From Kistimonas sp964291505 (GTDB taxonomy: Bacteria > Pseudomonadota > Gammaproteobacteria > Pseudomonadales > Endozoicomonadaceae), in assembly GCA_964291505.2 (NCBI GenBank), contig OZ220216.1, positions 1,798,001-1,862,000 on the forward strand: a DNA stretch of 64,000 nt, in the 5' to 3' direction. The notes under the pieces are model-generated. The model was given only the letters and a program-made list of their open reading frames with translations, searched no databases and was not told where the DNA came from. Shown here piece by piece: positions 56,285 through 64,000 of this stretch; position 1 is the first letter of the stretch; each line of letters starts with the position of its first letter. The position numbers were made by a program, and so were the translations under genes.

Positions 56285-56854
56285 ATGGGCGACGACGCCA
56301 AGCACAACGCCAACAGCGACGACGAAAACGGACTGTTTCAGCAGGAAATGGCCGGAGTAAAACCGCTGCGTCAGCATCAGGCCCAGACGTCAGGTAAGTC
56401 GGATACGCTTCCGGAATTCACCAAGGCGCTGCGCCGGCGTTCGGCGGCAACGGATTATACGCCACCTGCCGATGGCCTTTCGGACACTCATATTGAACCG
56501 ATTGAACCCGAGCAACCCATTGAATACCTGAAAGCTGGCCTACAGCATAGTCGCTTCAAGCAATTAAAGCAGGGCCATTTCCCTGTCGACTACAACCTGG
56601 ATTTGCATGGCTGCACCATCGAAGAGGCCCGTAATCTGCTGACCCGTTTCCTGGCCTTCTGCCAGGATCAGCACTACAGCTGTGTACGTGTTATTCATGG
56701 CAAGTCCCATCGCAGTTTTGGGCAGCAGGATACAATGAAGAGTTATGTGAACCAGTGGTTAAGGCAAATCAATGCTGTTCAGGCTTTTTGTTCCTGCCTG
56801 CCCAGGGATGGCGGTCGTGGGGCGGTTTATATCTTGCTGAAAACACGGCGTTGA
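56285..56854 (+). CDS. Smr-domain nuclease family protein
   Basis: A 189-residue protein with a variable charged N-terminus and an Smr domain at about 105-189. The first motif is NLDLHGCTIEEAR. The second, usually IHGKG, reads VIHGKSHRS here, so the glycine is replaced by serine. The end RDGGRGAVYILLK is conserved. E. coli SmrB cuts mRNA at collided ribosomes; this protein is closer to the SmrA type by eye. The start is uncertain: ATG 56285 has a GGA 7 bp upstream; ATG 56273 has none. It is convergent with the patatin gene. Confidence 0.85.
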   Translation: MGDDAKHNANSDDENGLFQQEMAGVKPLRQHQAQTSGKSDTLPEFTKALRRRSAATDYTPPADGLSDTHIEPIEPEQPIEYLKAGLQHSRFKQLKQGHFPVDYNLDLHGCTIEEARNLLTRFLAFCQDQHYSCVRVIHGKSHRSFGQQDTMKSYVNQWLRQINAVQAFCSCLPRDGGRGAVYILLKTRR

Positions 56855-56863
56855 ATACTGTAT

Positions 56864-57844
56864 TTATCCCTTTGGCTGACTGGCACCCGGCGCTACATCA
56901 CCTTGATCTGGAGCACTTCCCTTGTCATCTTCCGGCGTAACAGCAAACTGCGGATGCTGATCCAGCAACGAGGCCGCCTGTAAACGCCCGACCTGAATCA
57001 AGTCTTCAGCCCGGTGGAATTCATAAAAACGACACTGTCGGGCAGACACCGGAATCAGGATATCTGCAGAATAGGCCGCCATCTGGTGACGGGTCAGGAC
57101 TTCCTGCATGATTTCCAGCGACTGGTTCACGATGTCCAGCATCCCTGTTTTACCAGACGCCAGCTCGACTGTTCTCTGCATGGTTTCATCGGACTCATCC
57201 GCCGAACCACTCTTTTTCAGCTTATTGAACCAGCGCTCCAATATGCGCTGTTCCTTGGCAGCAGGCATAGGATCGCAAGCAATCTGCATAGGGACAATAT
57301 CAGCATTAAGATCGACGGCAATGATCAGGTCAGTATGGGCTGATACGGTTGGCGCAATAGGGATAGGGTTCAACACACCACCATCCACAAGCGTGCGTCC
57401 ATTGTACTCAACAGGGGTAAACAGGCTGGGAATAGCAATGGATGCCCTGATTGCCTGCAGAAGATCACCTTCCTGGAACCAGATTTCCTTGCGGGCGTTG
57501 AGATCCGTGGCAACGGCGGTATAGGGGATAGGCAGGTCTTCTATCTGACAATCACCCACCATACTGCTCATGGCATCCAGCACACGCCCTCCCCTGAAGA
57601 CGCCGGGTGAGCGGAAAGAAAGATCGAGCAACCGAATCACATCCAGGTATTTGAGCTCCAGCACCCATTCCCGGTAAGCCTCCAGCCGACCTGCAGCATA
57701 AAGACCGCCCACCAGAGCGCCCATGGAACACCCTGCGATGGCGGAAATCTCATACCCTCTGGCCAAGAGCTCATCAATCACCCCGATGTGGGCATATCCC
57801 CTTGCTCCGCCACTACCGAGAACCAGTGATACCGTTTTGGCCAT
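56864..57844 (-). CDS. Patatin-like phospholipase (RssA-like)
   Basis: A 326-residue predicted serine hydrolase of the patatin family, cytoplasmic or peripheral. The oxyanion glycine motif GSGGARG is at 10-16. The nucleophile is Ser40 (GCSMG) and the partner is Asp154 (VDGGVLNP). The C-terminal 30 residues are low-complexity and acidic. RssA of E. coli has this architecture, but no biochemical role is firmly known. Confidence 0.9.
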   Translation of the reverse strand: MAKTVSLVLGSGGARGYAHIGVIDELLARGYEISAIAGCSMGALVGGLYAAGRLEAYREWVLELKYLDVIRLLDLSFRSPGVFRGGRVLDAMSSMVGDCQIEDLPIPYTAVATDLNARKEIWFQEGDLLQAIRASIAIPSLFTPVEYNGRTLVDGGVLNPIPIAPTVSAHTDLIIAVDLNADIVPMQIACDPMPAAKEQRILERWFNKLKKSGSADESDETMQRTVELASGKTGMLDIVNQSLEIMQEVLTRHQMAAYSADILIPVSARQCRFYEFHRAEDLIQVGRLQAASLLDQHPQFAVTPEDDKGSAPDQGDVAPGASQPKG

Positions 57845-57928
57845 GATTTTTCTCCCTATCCCTTATAAGCCTAGGTGATGTCAGGGAAATATCAGACCAT
57901 GAAAGCTGCTCACAACCGGCTTTTCATG

Positions 57929-58825
57929 CTATTCGAAAGCCATAATACGAACGAAGGGCATCCCATCATCTGCCTTTTGCTGTAACAAAGGTCCTGCACC
58001 AATGACAAAGAGTCGCGTTTCAGCCACATTTTCTTCGACTAAGCGATCTTTCAGTGCTTGGGCATATTGTCTGGAGCGTTCAATTTGCTGATCCAGCTTG
58101 AGCTCAGACACAAACCGAACAGCACCCGCCAATACTACTTGCGTCGTATTGTCACTCTGAAGCTGCGCCAGAATCTTGTCGAAATCCTGCTGTGTAATCG
58201 TTCCAGCCCCTGGCTGCACGACAGCATCCCAGTATTGCGCCATACCAGACGCTTTCAACCCATTCTCAGAACCCGAAACAGTGGGAAGCGCGCCCTCAAC
58301 GACCAACTGATCAACCATCGCATAAACGCGCTTGTTGCCACGCCGGACCGTATACAACACATAATATTCCGTCTGATTGTCAACGGTGCGAGCGCCCAGT
58401 AAATAAAACTGATCCTTGTCCAAACCGTACAGATTAGCTTCCTCAAATACTTTATTGGCCCAAATATTACTGGGACCACAATGACGACCATCACACTGGT
58501 AAAGGGTTTTCACGCCGAGTTTATTCAGGCGATCAGAAAAATAGCGAAAACCGGCATCGCTACCATGCCCATCCGGCATCAGATAGATAACCCTGCGCCA
58601 CGCACCATCATGCCGTTGCTCCTCATCAGCGCGGACGACACCATTCACTTTCTTGATGGTGCTGGCAACCAGCGGGTAATTGACTTTTTCCCCTTCGCCA
58701 TAACGAACTATGGTCGCGTTGGGATATCGGTCAATACCCGGCAAATTGGACGAACCCGGAATATCAGAGGAGTGAGCACTGCCCCAGAGAAAAAGCAGAC
58801 AGAGAGAGAACAGGATCCTTTGCAT
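57929..58825 (-). CDS. Exported DUF4892 family protein
   Basis: A 298-residue protein with a signal peptide (MQRILFSLCLLFLWGSAHSSD, cleavage near 20). The body fits the DUF4892 family: repeated YPLVASTIKKVNG and YYVLYTVRRGNKRVYAMV. The last third (TITQQDFDKILAQLQSD to ERSRQYAQALKDRLV) resembles a truncated OmpA-like peptidoglycan-binding fold. ATG at 58825 is preferred to a TTG three codons upstream. It lies between a thioredoxin-like gene and the patatin gene on the same strand. Function unknown. Confidence 0.8.
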   Translation of the reverse strand: MQRILFSLCLLFLWGSAHSSDIPGSSNLPGIDRYPNATIVRYGEGEKVNYPLVASTIKKVNGVVRADEEQRHDGAWRRVIYLMPDGHGSDAGFRYFSDRLNKLGVKTLYQCDGRHCGPSNIWANKVFEEANLYGLDKDQFYLLGARTVDNQTEYYVLYTVRRGNKRVYAMVDQLVVEGALPTVSGSENGLKASGMAQYWDAVVQPGAGTITQQDFDKILAQLQSDNTTQVVLAGAVRFVSELKLDQQIERSRQYAQALKDRLVEENVAETRLFVIGAGPLLQQKADDGMPFVRIMAFE

Positions 58826-58942
58826 TGTCGTCAACTACCCGGTACAGGTTGAATGAGAATTGCAGTTTACCACTTGCCCCGGAAATCAGCCTGCCAAAAC
58901 TGTCGTTCAAGTTCAATGCCCGAATGGTCCCTTGCTTTGCGC

Positions 58943-59488
58943 TCAGAACCACGCCTTCACACGCTCAACAAACGGCAGAAAGGATCCTACAATCCAAAGT
59001 CTTGCACGAAGGCCAGCACTGGTTGTATAGCCGGTTGTAATGAAACGAACCTTGCCATCCATTACCACGACGAATGAAGGCACCGTCGTCACCCCCCACT
59101 CCCGACTGATGGTGCCTGTTGTATCATTCAACACGGGAAAACTCAGCTCTCTTGCTTTCATATACTGTTTAAGCCATTCCTTACTGCCTGAACTCATGGT
59201 CACTGACACGACTTCATAATCATTGGCGACTTTCTGTACTGCCGAATTGATTGCCCGGCACTCCATACACCAGTTGGCCCAGAAATAAAGCAAAACAGGT
59301 TGTTCCTGGCTTTTTGAAATCAAATCAACATAGCCACCATCAATCAGGCGTCCGGCAACCGTTGGCGCCTGATCCTTGGGCATACTCCGCTGGGCAAAAT
59401 AGCCCTGCACCGTAAGCACCATGACAACCATCAGGACACCAAACAGGATAGGTTCCAGAATCTTGCGACCATCTATGAAGGAAAACAT
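58943..59488 (-). CDS. Membrane-anchored thioredoxin-like protein (TlpA/ScsD type)
   Basis: A 181-residue protein with one N-terminal membrane helix (about 13-31) and a periplasmic thioredoxin fold. The active site is WCMEC with Cys74 and Cys77, preceded by YFWAN; the cis-proline loop is VTTVPSF. ATG at 59488 is chosen because GGGAG lies 5 bp upstream; a longer frame to 59539 lacks one. It probably reduces or shuffles disulfides of a periplasmic partner; CcmG-type cytochrome maturation is possible but there are no ccm genes nearby. Confidence 0.87.
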   Translation of the reverse strand: MFSFIDGRKILEPILFGVLMVVMVLTVQGYFAQRSMPKDQAPTVAGRLIDGGYVDLISKSQEQPVLLYFWANWCMECRAINSAVQKVANDYEVVSVTMSSGSKEWLKQYMKARELSFPVLNDTTGTISREWGVTTVPSFVVVMDGKVRFITTGYTTSAGLRARLWIVGSFLPFVERVKAWF

Positions 59489-59662
59489 CGACACTCCCTG
59501 TCGTTCTATCGTTTGCATAGCATTTGGACAGATTGCCATGCCGTTTCAATACGTTGCTACTAGCTTAATTATTAGCTTGATTCTGGCGTGATGCTACCAG
59601 CGCCCCATTGGTGATGAACCAGATGGATAGCCCACACCTAGTACAACCAACATCATGATTAT

Positions 59663-59691
59663 TTGTACATTTATTATTTTCTGTCTAATAT
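59663..59691 (+). promoter_or_regulatory. Sigma70 promoter of the DUF6482-like gene
   Basis: TTGTAC, 17 bp, TAATAT in an AT-rich stretch. The -35 box is also the right arm of an inverted repeat GTACAA-N16-TTGTAC (59641-59668), a possible operator. No other feature is evident in 59540-59640. Confidence 0.55.
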
Positions 59692-59761
59692 TTAATTAGT
59701 GATTAACCACCTATATAAAAGCGTCTAATCAGGATTACCCCCTAACACATGGAGTTTTACA

Positions 59762-60052
59762 ATGAAAATCAAAGAGTTAAAAAAACTCATACGAGATGAT
59801 CCAAATACTGCAATCAACCTGGTGGCCAATGAAGGTGACATCTACCTTTGTCAAATTACGAAAGATGGAAACCAGTACTTTCTAACCGAAAAAGACCCAA
59901 CATCGCCCATCATATTTCACAGTATCAGTGAAGCGTCTGAATATCTGGGTAACATTGGGCAGCCCATTAACCTGATACAACACAGTGCATACGATGAAAT
60001 GGTGGGCAACCAGACTGCTGAAGAGACCTATTCGTCCTTACAGGTTCGCTAA
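59762..60052 (+). CDS. Small DUF6482-like protein
   Basis: A 96-residue acidic protein with no signal peptide. GGAG lies 8 bp upstream of the ATG. The pattern LVANEGDIYLCQI, FHSISEASEYL and NLIQHSAYDEM resembles DUF6482, common in Pseudomonas and its relatives; this is by eye. The gene and its leader are more AT-rich than neighbours. Function unknown. It is on the same strand as the peroxidase gene, about 100 bp upstream. Confidence 0.7.
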   Translation: MKIKELKKLIRDDPNTAINLVANEGDIYLCQITKDGNQYFLTEKDPTSPIIFHSISEASEYLGNIGQPINLIQHSAYDEMVGNQTAEETYSSLQVR

Positions 60053-60150
60053 AGTTTGTCAGCATACTGAAAAAGCACGCAACAGCATCCGCATGGATGC
60101 GTAAATCTGCGTACAATACCCCATCAAAAACACAAAAGCCGGGGACCCTA

Positions 60151-60654
60151 ATGGATTTTCTTCGTCACGAAATACCGCTACTGAATGGCAAGTCTCAAGC
60201 CCTGTCACAGTACAGCAACCATGCCATTCTCGTCGTCAACACGGCCAGCAAATGTGGGTTTACGCCACAATATCAAGGGCTGGAAGCACTCTATCAGAAA
60301 TATCATGACCAGGGGCTAATCATTCTCGGATTCCCTTGCAACCAGTTTGGTCACCAGGAACCCGGAAACAGCGAAGATATCGCCAGTTTCTGTGAGAAGA
60401 ACTACGGCGTCAGTTTCCCCATATTTTCTAAAGTGGATGTCAATGGCAACGATGCTCATCCATTATTCAAAGAACTCAAGAGTGCCGCACCGGGTGTATT
60501 AGGATCTGAGGCTATCAAATGGAATTTTACCAAATTCCTGATCTATCCCGACCAATCAAAAGTCATGCGTTTCAGTCCGACAACGGCGCCGGAAGATCTG
60601 GAACTGGATATCCGCCTTGCCCTGAAGAAGATCAAAACAGCTTCAACAGTCTGA
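60151..60654 (+). CDS. Glutathione peroxidase-like thiol peroxidase
   Basis: A 167-residue cytosolic peroxidase that reduces hydroperoxides with thioredoxin or glutathione. The catalytic tetrad is Cys35 (NTASKCGFTPQY), Gln65 (FPCNQFG), Trp124 and Asn125 (IKWNFTKFLI). It is a cysteine, not selenocysteine, enzyme, and Cys63 and Cys81 are further candidate resolving cysteines. ATG at 60151 has GGGGA 5 bp upstream. A small hairpin (GCATCC/GGATGC) is at 60085-60100 in the leader. Confidence 0.94.
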   Translation: MDFLRHEIPLLNGKSQALSQYSNHAILVVNTASKCGFTPQYQGLEALYQKYHDQGLIILGFPCNQFGHQEPGNSEDIASFCEKNYGVSFPIFSKVDVNGNDAHPLFKELKSAAPGVLGSEAIKWNFTKFLIYPDQSKVMRFSPTTAPEDLELDIRLALKKIKTASTV

Positions 60655-60682
60655 AAGGCTGATCCGCTCTTCCTGAATTAAG

Positions 60683-60712
60683 CTGGGAACCACCTTTCTG
60701 GTCAGTTCCCAG
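60683..60712. repeat. Inverted repeat after the peroxidase gene
   Basis: CTGGGAAC and GTTCCCAG are perfect 8-bp arms around a 14-nt loop between two convergent stop codons. There is no T-run, so it may act with Rho or as a 3' barrier. Confidence 0.45.
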
Positions 60713-60717
60713 TTGAC

Positions 60718-61560
60718 TCACTCTCCGGACAGAAAATCACACATCACTTCCGCTACCGCCTCAGCCTGATCCTCAAGATGAAAATGGTGCCCGCCTGGCA
60801 ATGTCTTGATGGTAATGTGCTCAAGCTCATCCTGATGAGCCTGTACACCTGCCATCACAATGCCGTCTTCAGCAGCAATCAGCAGTGTTGGCATGGACAG
60901 GCGATCGGTGAAAGCCCTCGCATGTGCATGGGTCAGGCGCATGGCTGAAGGTAGCGTTAAACGGGCATCAGTACGCCATGTCCAACCACCGTCACAGGGC
61001 TCGACACCCCGCTCAACCAGCATTCGAGCGGCCGCTTCACTGATCGTCCCAAACCCTCTTAAGCGTGCAGCAACCGCCTCATATTTCGTAGAAAATACCG
61101 ACTTCTTACGGCCACGCAGCCGAATACGATGCTTGACCGCCTTGGCCAGCTGTTCCGGTGCCTGATCAACCTCCGTCGGCATCGGCCAGATGCCGTCTAT
61201 CAACATTAACCGCTCAACACGCTCCGGAAAAGCACCTGCCGTCAACACGCTGACAATGGCGCCCATGGAGTGCCCGAGCAATGAAAAGCGGTCAAGGGTG
61301 AGCGCATCAGCAATGTCGATAACATCACCCGCATAATCCCATATAGCATAACTGGCATCTTGGCTGCGATGATCCGAAAAACCATGACCCGCCTGATCAA
61401 TCGCAATAATTCGATAGTCATCCAGCAAGGGCGCGAGGCGGCTGAAGGTAGCCGCGTTATCGAGCCAGCCATGCAGGGCCAGAATGGCTGGCGCATCATC
61501 GCGTCCCCACTGACAAGCTGCAAAAGTCATCTCCGGCGTGATTATTTTGAATTCTTTCAC
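60718..61560 (-). CDS. Alpha/beta hydrolase
   Basis: A 280-residue alpha/beta hydrolase. The nucleophile elbow GHSMGA has Ser98; the oxyanion segment is LHGWLDNAA; the C-terminal His is in GGHHFHLED. Substrate unknown. Its start overlaps the stop of the upstream hydrolase by 4 bp, so the pair is co-translated. Confidence 0.9.
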   Translation of the reverse strand: MKEFKIITPEMTFAACQWGRDDAPAILALHGWLDNAATFSRLAPLLDDYRIIAIDQAGHGFSDHRSQDASYAIWDYAGDVIDIADALTLDRFSLLGHSMGAIVSVLTAGAFPERVERLMLIDGIWPMPTEVDQAPEQLAKAVKHRIRLRGRKKSVFSTKYEAVAARLRGFGTISEAAARMLVERGVEPCDGGWTWRTDARLTLPSAMRLTHAHARAFTDRLSMPTLLIAAEDGIVMAGVQAHQDELEHITIKTLPGGHHFHLEDQAEAVAEVMCDFLSGE

Positions 61561-62360
61561 GATGCTTTGGTCACTCCCATGGATTCCGCTAACCGGGTAA
61601 TCAAGTGTGCCGTCTGTTCAGGCTGCTCAAGGGGAAACATATGCCCACCGGAAACTCTCTGAACGCTGACCTGACGACGAAGGCGCATGGCCATCACCAT
61701 ATGCGGCATCACCACATTACTGCGATCACCGTACACCACAACAGTTGGCACCGGAAATGGTTTAACGGCGCGAGGCCAGCGATCCGGAATACTGCGATAA
61801 ATGCTGATCTCGATATCCGGATCAAAACCAAGACGGACCTCATTCTGACCATGCTCCATCCCGTGGTCCACATAATCCGCCAGGCACTCAGGATCAAATT
61901 GCTGAAACAGTGGCTTTTTCCGGAAATAATCCATCGCTTCCTGACGACTCCGCCAGACACTCCTGCGCCCCAGGGTACGCCCTGCAGGCGTAATCCGGTC
62001 GACAGCCCCAAGACGTTTTATCAGGCGTACCAGACCTCCCTCTAACGGCGTTAAGAGCGGTGCATCCAGCATGATGACGCCACGAAAAAGCTCAGGCGCC
62101 TGCCATGACGCAAACAGGCTCAACACACCGCCCAGTGAGTGCCCTACCGCAAGGACTGGCTCGGAGTGCTGCCGTCGTATCGCTTCCAGGAGTTCATCCA
62201 CCAGGTGAGGCCAGCTGTCTGTCACAGGAAACAGCGGATCATGGCCGTGTTTTTCCAACCAGCTAACAGGAAACCCCTGCTGATCAAGGGCTGAAAACAG
62301 TTTCCTGTAAACCGGCGCTGGAAAGCCATTGGCATGGGCAAAGTGAATTGGCAACGTCAT
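61557..62360 (-). CDS. Alpha/beta hydrolase
   Basis: A 267-residue alpha/beta hydrolase. The nucleophile elbow GHSLGG has Ser75; the His is in SGGHMFPLEQP near the end. The N-terminus FAHANGFPAPVYRKLF differs from its neighbour, and overall similarity between the two is low, so they are not a recent duplication. Substrate unknown. Confidence 0.9.
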   Translation of the reverse strand: MTLPIHFAHANGFPAPVYRKLFSALDQQGFPVSWLEKHGHDPLFPVTDSWPHLVDELLEAIRRQHSEPVLAVGHSLGGVLSLFASWQAPELFRGVIMLDAPLLTPLEGGLVRLIKRLGAVDRITPAGRTLGRRSVWRSRQEAMDYFRKKPLFQQFDPECLADYVDHGMEHGQNEVRLGFDPDIEISIYRSIPDRWPRAVKPFPVPTVVVYGDRSNVVMPHMVMAMRLRRQVSVQRVSGGHMFPLEQPEQTAHLITRLAESMGVTKAS

Positions 62361-62470
62361 GGTGCCCTTTTATTTTTTTCAAACAAGCGTTTGATTAAGG
62401 ATAAGAGAGCATCGCGCTGCCGTAAAGGGCGAAAGGGTTCTGATCACTAACAATCAGACCCCCTTTTGTT

Positions 62471-64000
62471 TCAGGCGTAAAACAGCAAGGGGACAAACGC
62501 GGTCAGCAGTAATGTGACAGCCATCACCAGAAGCGGCAAGGCAAAGCGTTCATAACGTCGCCAGAATGATCCCGTCACAGCGCCACGATCCACTTCATCA
62601 TCACCAACCACCTGCCGGGTCAGCAAATGATTCAGCGCAACCGGTGGGCTGAGATACCCCAGCTCAAAGGCAATCAGGGTCACCATCCAGAAATGCAGCG
62701 GCTGGATACCATTGGAGAAAGCAAAATCAGTCAGGGTGATGGTCACCAGGATCACAGCACCGTAGGGATCCATGATCATACCAATCAGAACCAGTATCAC
62801 CACCAGCAACGCCATGGTCAGCCAAACCGAGGAAAGATCCTGCGGCAACATGGACACCGCATCTCCGCGATCAAACACACCACCGAGACAGATTGACAGC
62901 GCCATAAGCATCAGCAGTGCCCCGATATGTGCCGATGCTTCTCCGGTCGCATGACGGACGGCAAGCTCGGTATCTTTCACGATATTGCCTTCCCGCTCTG
63001 GGTTGTTCCGGCGACGTAGCCACTGATCAAGAATAACAACCGCCAACATGACCGCAGGCAATATCACCGGCGCACTGAATTCGTCCAGCGCCGTATTTAA
63101 TCCCCAGCGATACCAGAGCACCATGACCGCAATCACTAACGCGTAAGGCACCAGTTTTTTTAACGTCTTAAGCGTTTCCTGCCACGCATTCTCTACCGGC
63201 GAAACAGACAGCATTGCACGACGGGATACCATTGAAACCACGAGAAACAGCGATGCAGAGAGCAGGAACAACCACAAACCCCAGCCGTATAATTCCCGCG
63301 TTGTCACTTCCTTGTTCAGTGCCGCAATAATTACTATCAGAAGACAGGGGTTCAGGATCACCCCCATACTGCCAGACATAGCCGTCGTCGCCAGAGCCAG
63401 TTGACGCTGCGCCCCTGCACGTCGCAATTCCTGGTAAATCACCGCACCAACCGCAATCACATAAATGCCGCTTGCACCGGTGTAAGCCGTCGGTAAGGCT
63501 GAAACCATAATGGCAAGAAATGCCAACATCTCAGGCGGCAGACGCCAGGGGCGGAAAAGGTCAAATACAAGACTGGCCATCCGGGTCTGTTTCAGCAGCA
63601 TACCAATCCAGACATAAAGCCCTACATTGATAAACAGACCGGACAAATCGAGCATCTTGCCCAGATAAATCGTCATTGCTGGCAGGTGGCCGATCAGAAT
63701 AAAGAAAATACCTGAAATCAGCGCCATCCAGCTATACAACGGGATACACAACAGTGCATGACCAATCGTACCACCAGGCTCCAAACCTTCCGGACGTCGT
63801 AAATATTGCAACAGGCTGATCAGGGTTAAGACCGTAAAACCAGCGATCCAGCCCCACTGGATCCAGTGTTGTTGCAGGTCAGACGCAATGCCAGAAGCTT
63901 CCTGCATCGAGCGATAAGCAATTGCTGAAGCCAGCAACAAGGCGTTCCCGGCCAGCTGGGCCAGACTGGAGATTTGGAGATCCTTCTGGGTACGAATGCC
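62471..64000 (-). CDS. TRAP-type transporter large permease, partial (N-terminus beyond window)
   Basis: Inner-membrane transport protein, at least 509 residues, open to the window edge. It has at least twelve hydrophobic helices. The block TAYTGASGIYVIAVGAVIY followed by AMSGSMGVILNPCLLIVII resembles the DctM family, where a small-residue-rich helix and a P-rich loop form the transport core. The sequence FELGYLSPPVALNHLL matches the second DctM core helix pair. The N-terminal extension before about residue 70 is unusual and may correspond to a fused small DctQ-type subunit. The substrate is unknown; no DctP binding protein is visible in the window. Confidence 0.72.
   Translation of the reverse strand, partial: GIRTQKDLQISSLAQLAGNALLLASAIAYRSMQEASGIASDLQQHWIQWGWIAGFTVLTLISLLQYLRRPEGLEPGGTIGHALLCIPLYSWMALISGIFFILIGHLPAMTIYLGKMLDLSGLFINVGLYVWIGMLLKQTRMASLVFDLFRPWRLPPEMLAFLAIMVSALPTAYTGASGIYVIAVGAVIYQELRRAGAQRQLALATTAMSGSMGVILNPCLLIVIIAALNKEVTTRELYGWGLWLFLLSASLFLVVSMVSRRAMLSVSPVENAWQETLKTLKKLVPYALVIAVMVLWYRWGLNTALDEFSAPVILPAVMLAVVILDQWLRRRNNPEREGNIVKDTELAVRHATGEASAHIGALLMLMALSICLGGVFDRGDAVSMLPQDLSSVWLTMALLVVILVLIGMIMDPYGAVILVTITLTDFAFSNGIQPLHFWMVTLIAFELGYLSPPVALNHLLTRQVVGDDEVDRGAVTGSFWRRYERFALPLLVMAVTLLLTAFVPLLFYA

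Overview
The window is chromosomal DNA of a gammaproteobacterium of the Pseudomonadales/Oceanospirillales kind (Marinobacter- or Hahella-like). I infer this from gene content and order; no 16S gene is present. It is densely coding, with moderate GC, and I see no insertion sequence, prophage, integrase, CRISPR array or toxin-antitoxin pair. Three stretches keep gene orders I know from Pseudomonas: ppiD-hupB-lon-clpX-clpP-tig-tRNAs-folD-cysS-glnS-ppiB-lpxH; leuC-leuD-leuB-asd-asd2-fimV-truA-trpF-(trpB-trpA)-accD-folC-SPOR-cvpA-purF-metZ; and prmB-aroC beside an Smr-domain gene.

Layout. 1-8.3 kb: protein quality control, all on the minus strand (PpiD, HU, Lon, ClpX, ClpP, trigger factor), with candidate heat-shock promoters before lon and clpX. 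8.5-9.2 kb: a minus-strand tRNA operon Pro-Arg-His-His-Leu with its own strong promoter. 9.5-18 kb: folD, a divergent pair of alcohol dehydrogenases, cysS, glnS, a small entericidin-like lipoprotein, ppiB and lpxH. 18-24 kb: MiaE-type tRNA hydroxylase, a secreted VirK-like protein, a tandem universal stress protein behind a textbook class II FNR/Anr promoter, an acnB gene broken by a single-base frameshift, and a hotdog-fold protein.

24-28.5 kb: a MoxR/DUF58/transglutaminase cluster, interrupted by an opposite-strand SCP2-like gene. 28.5-47.6 kb: a long minus-strand run for amino-acid, purine, folate and fatty-acid biosynthesis, with truA and the pilus/polarity protein FimV inside it; a LysR gene diverges from leuC. 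48.7-64 kb: acyltransferase, hemolysin III-like protein, TrkH potassium transporter, TmcA tRNA acetyltransferase, aroC, prmB, Smr nuclease, patatin, DUF4892 protein, TlpA-like thioredoxin, a DUF6482-like small protein, glutathione peroxidase, two overlapping alpha/beta hydrolases, and a TRAP-type permease running off the window.

Most of the window is ordinary housekeeping. I did not find a convincing new defence, secretion or mobile system. The points most worth checking are the acnB frameshift, the Anr-type promoter of the stress protein, the elaborate purF-metZ intercistronic stem, the gene inserted in the MoxR/TgpA cluster and several undescribed small genes. Identifications come from reading the proteins; no database search was run.
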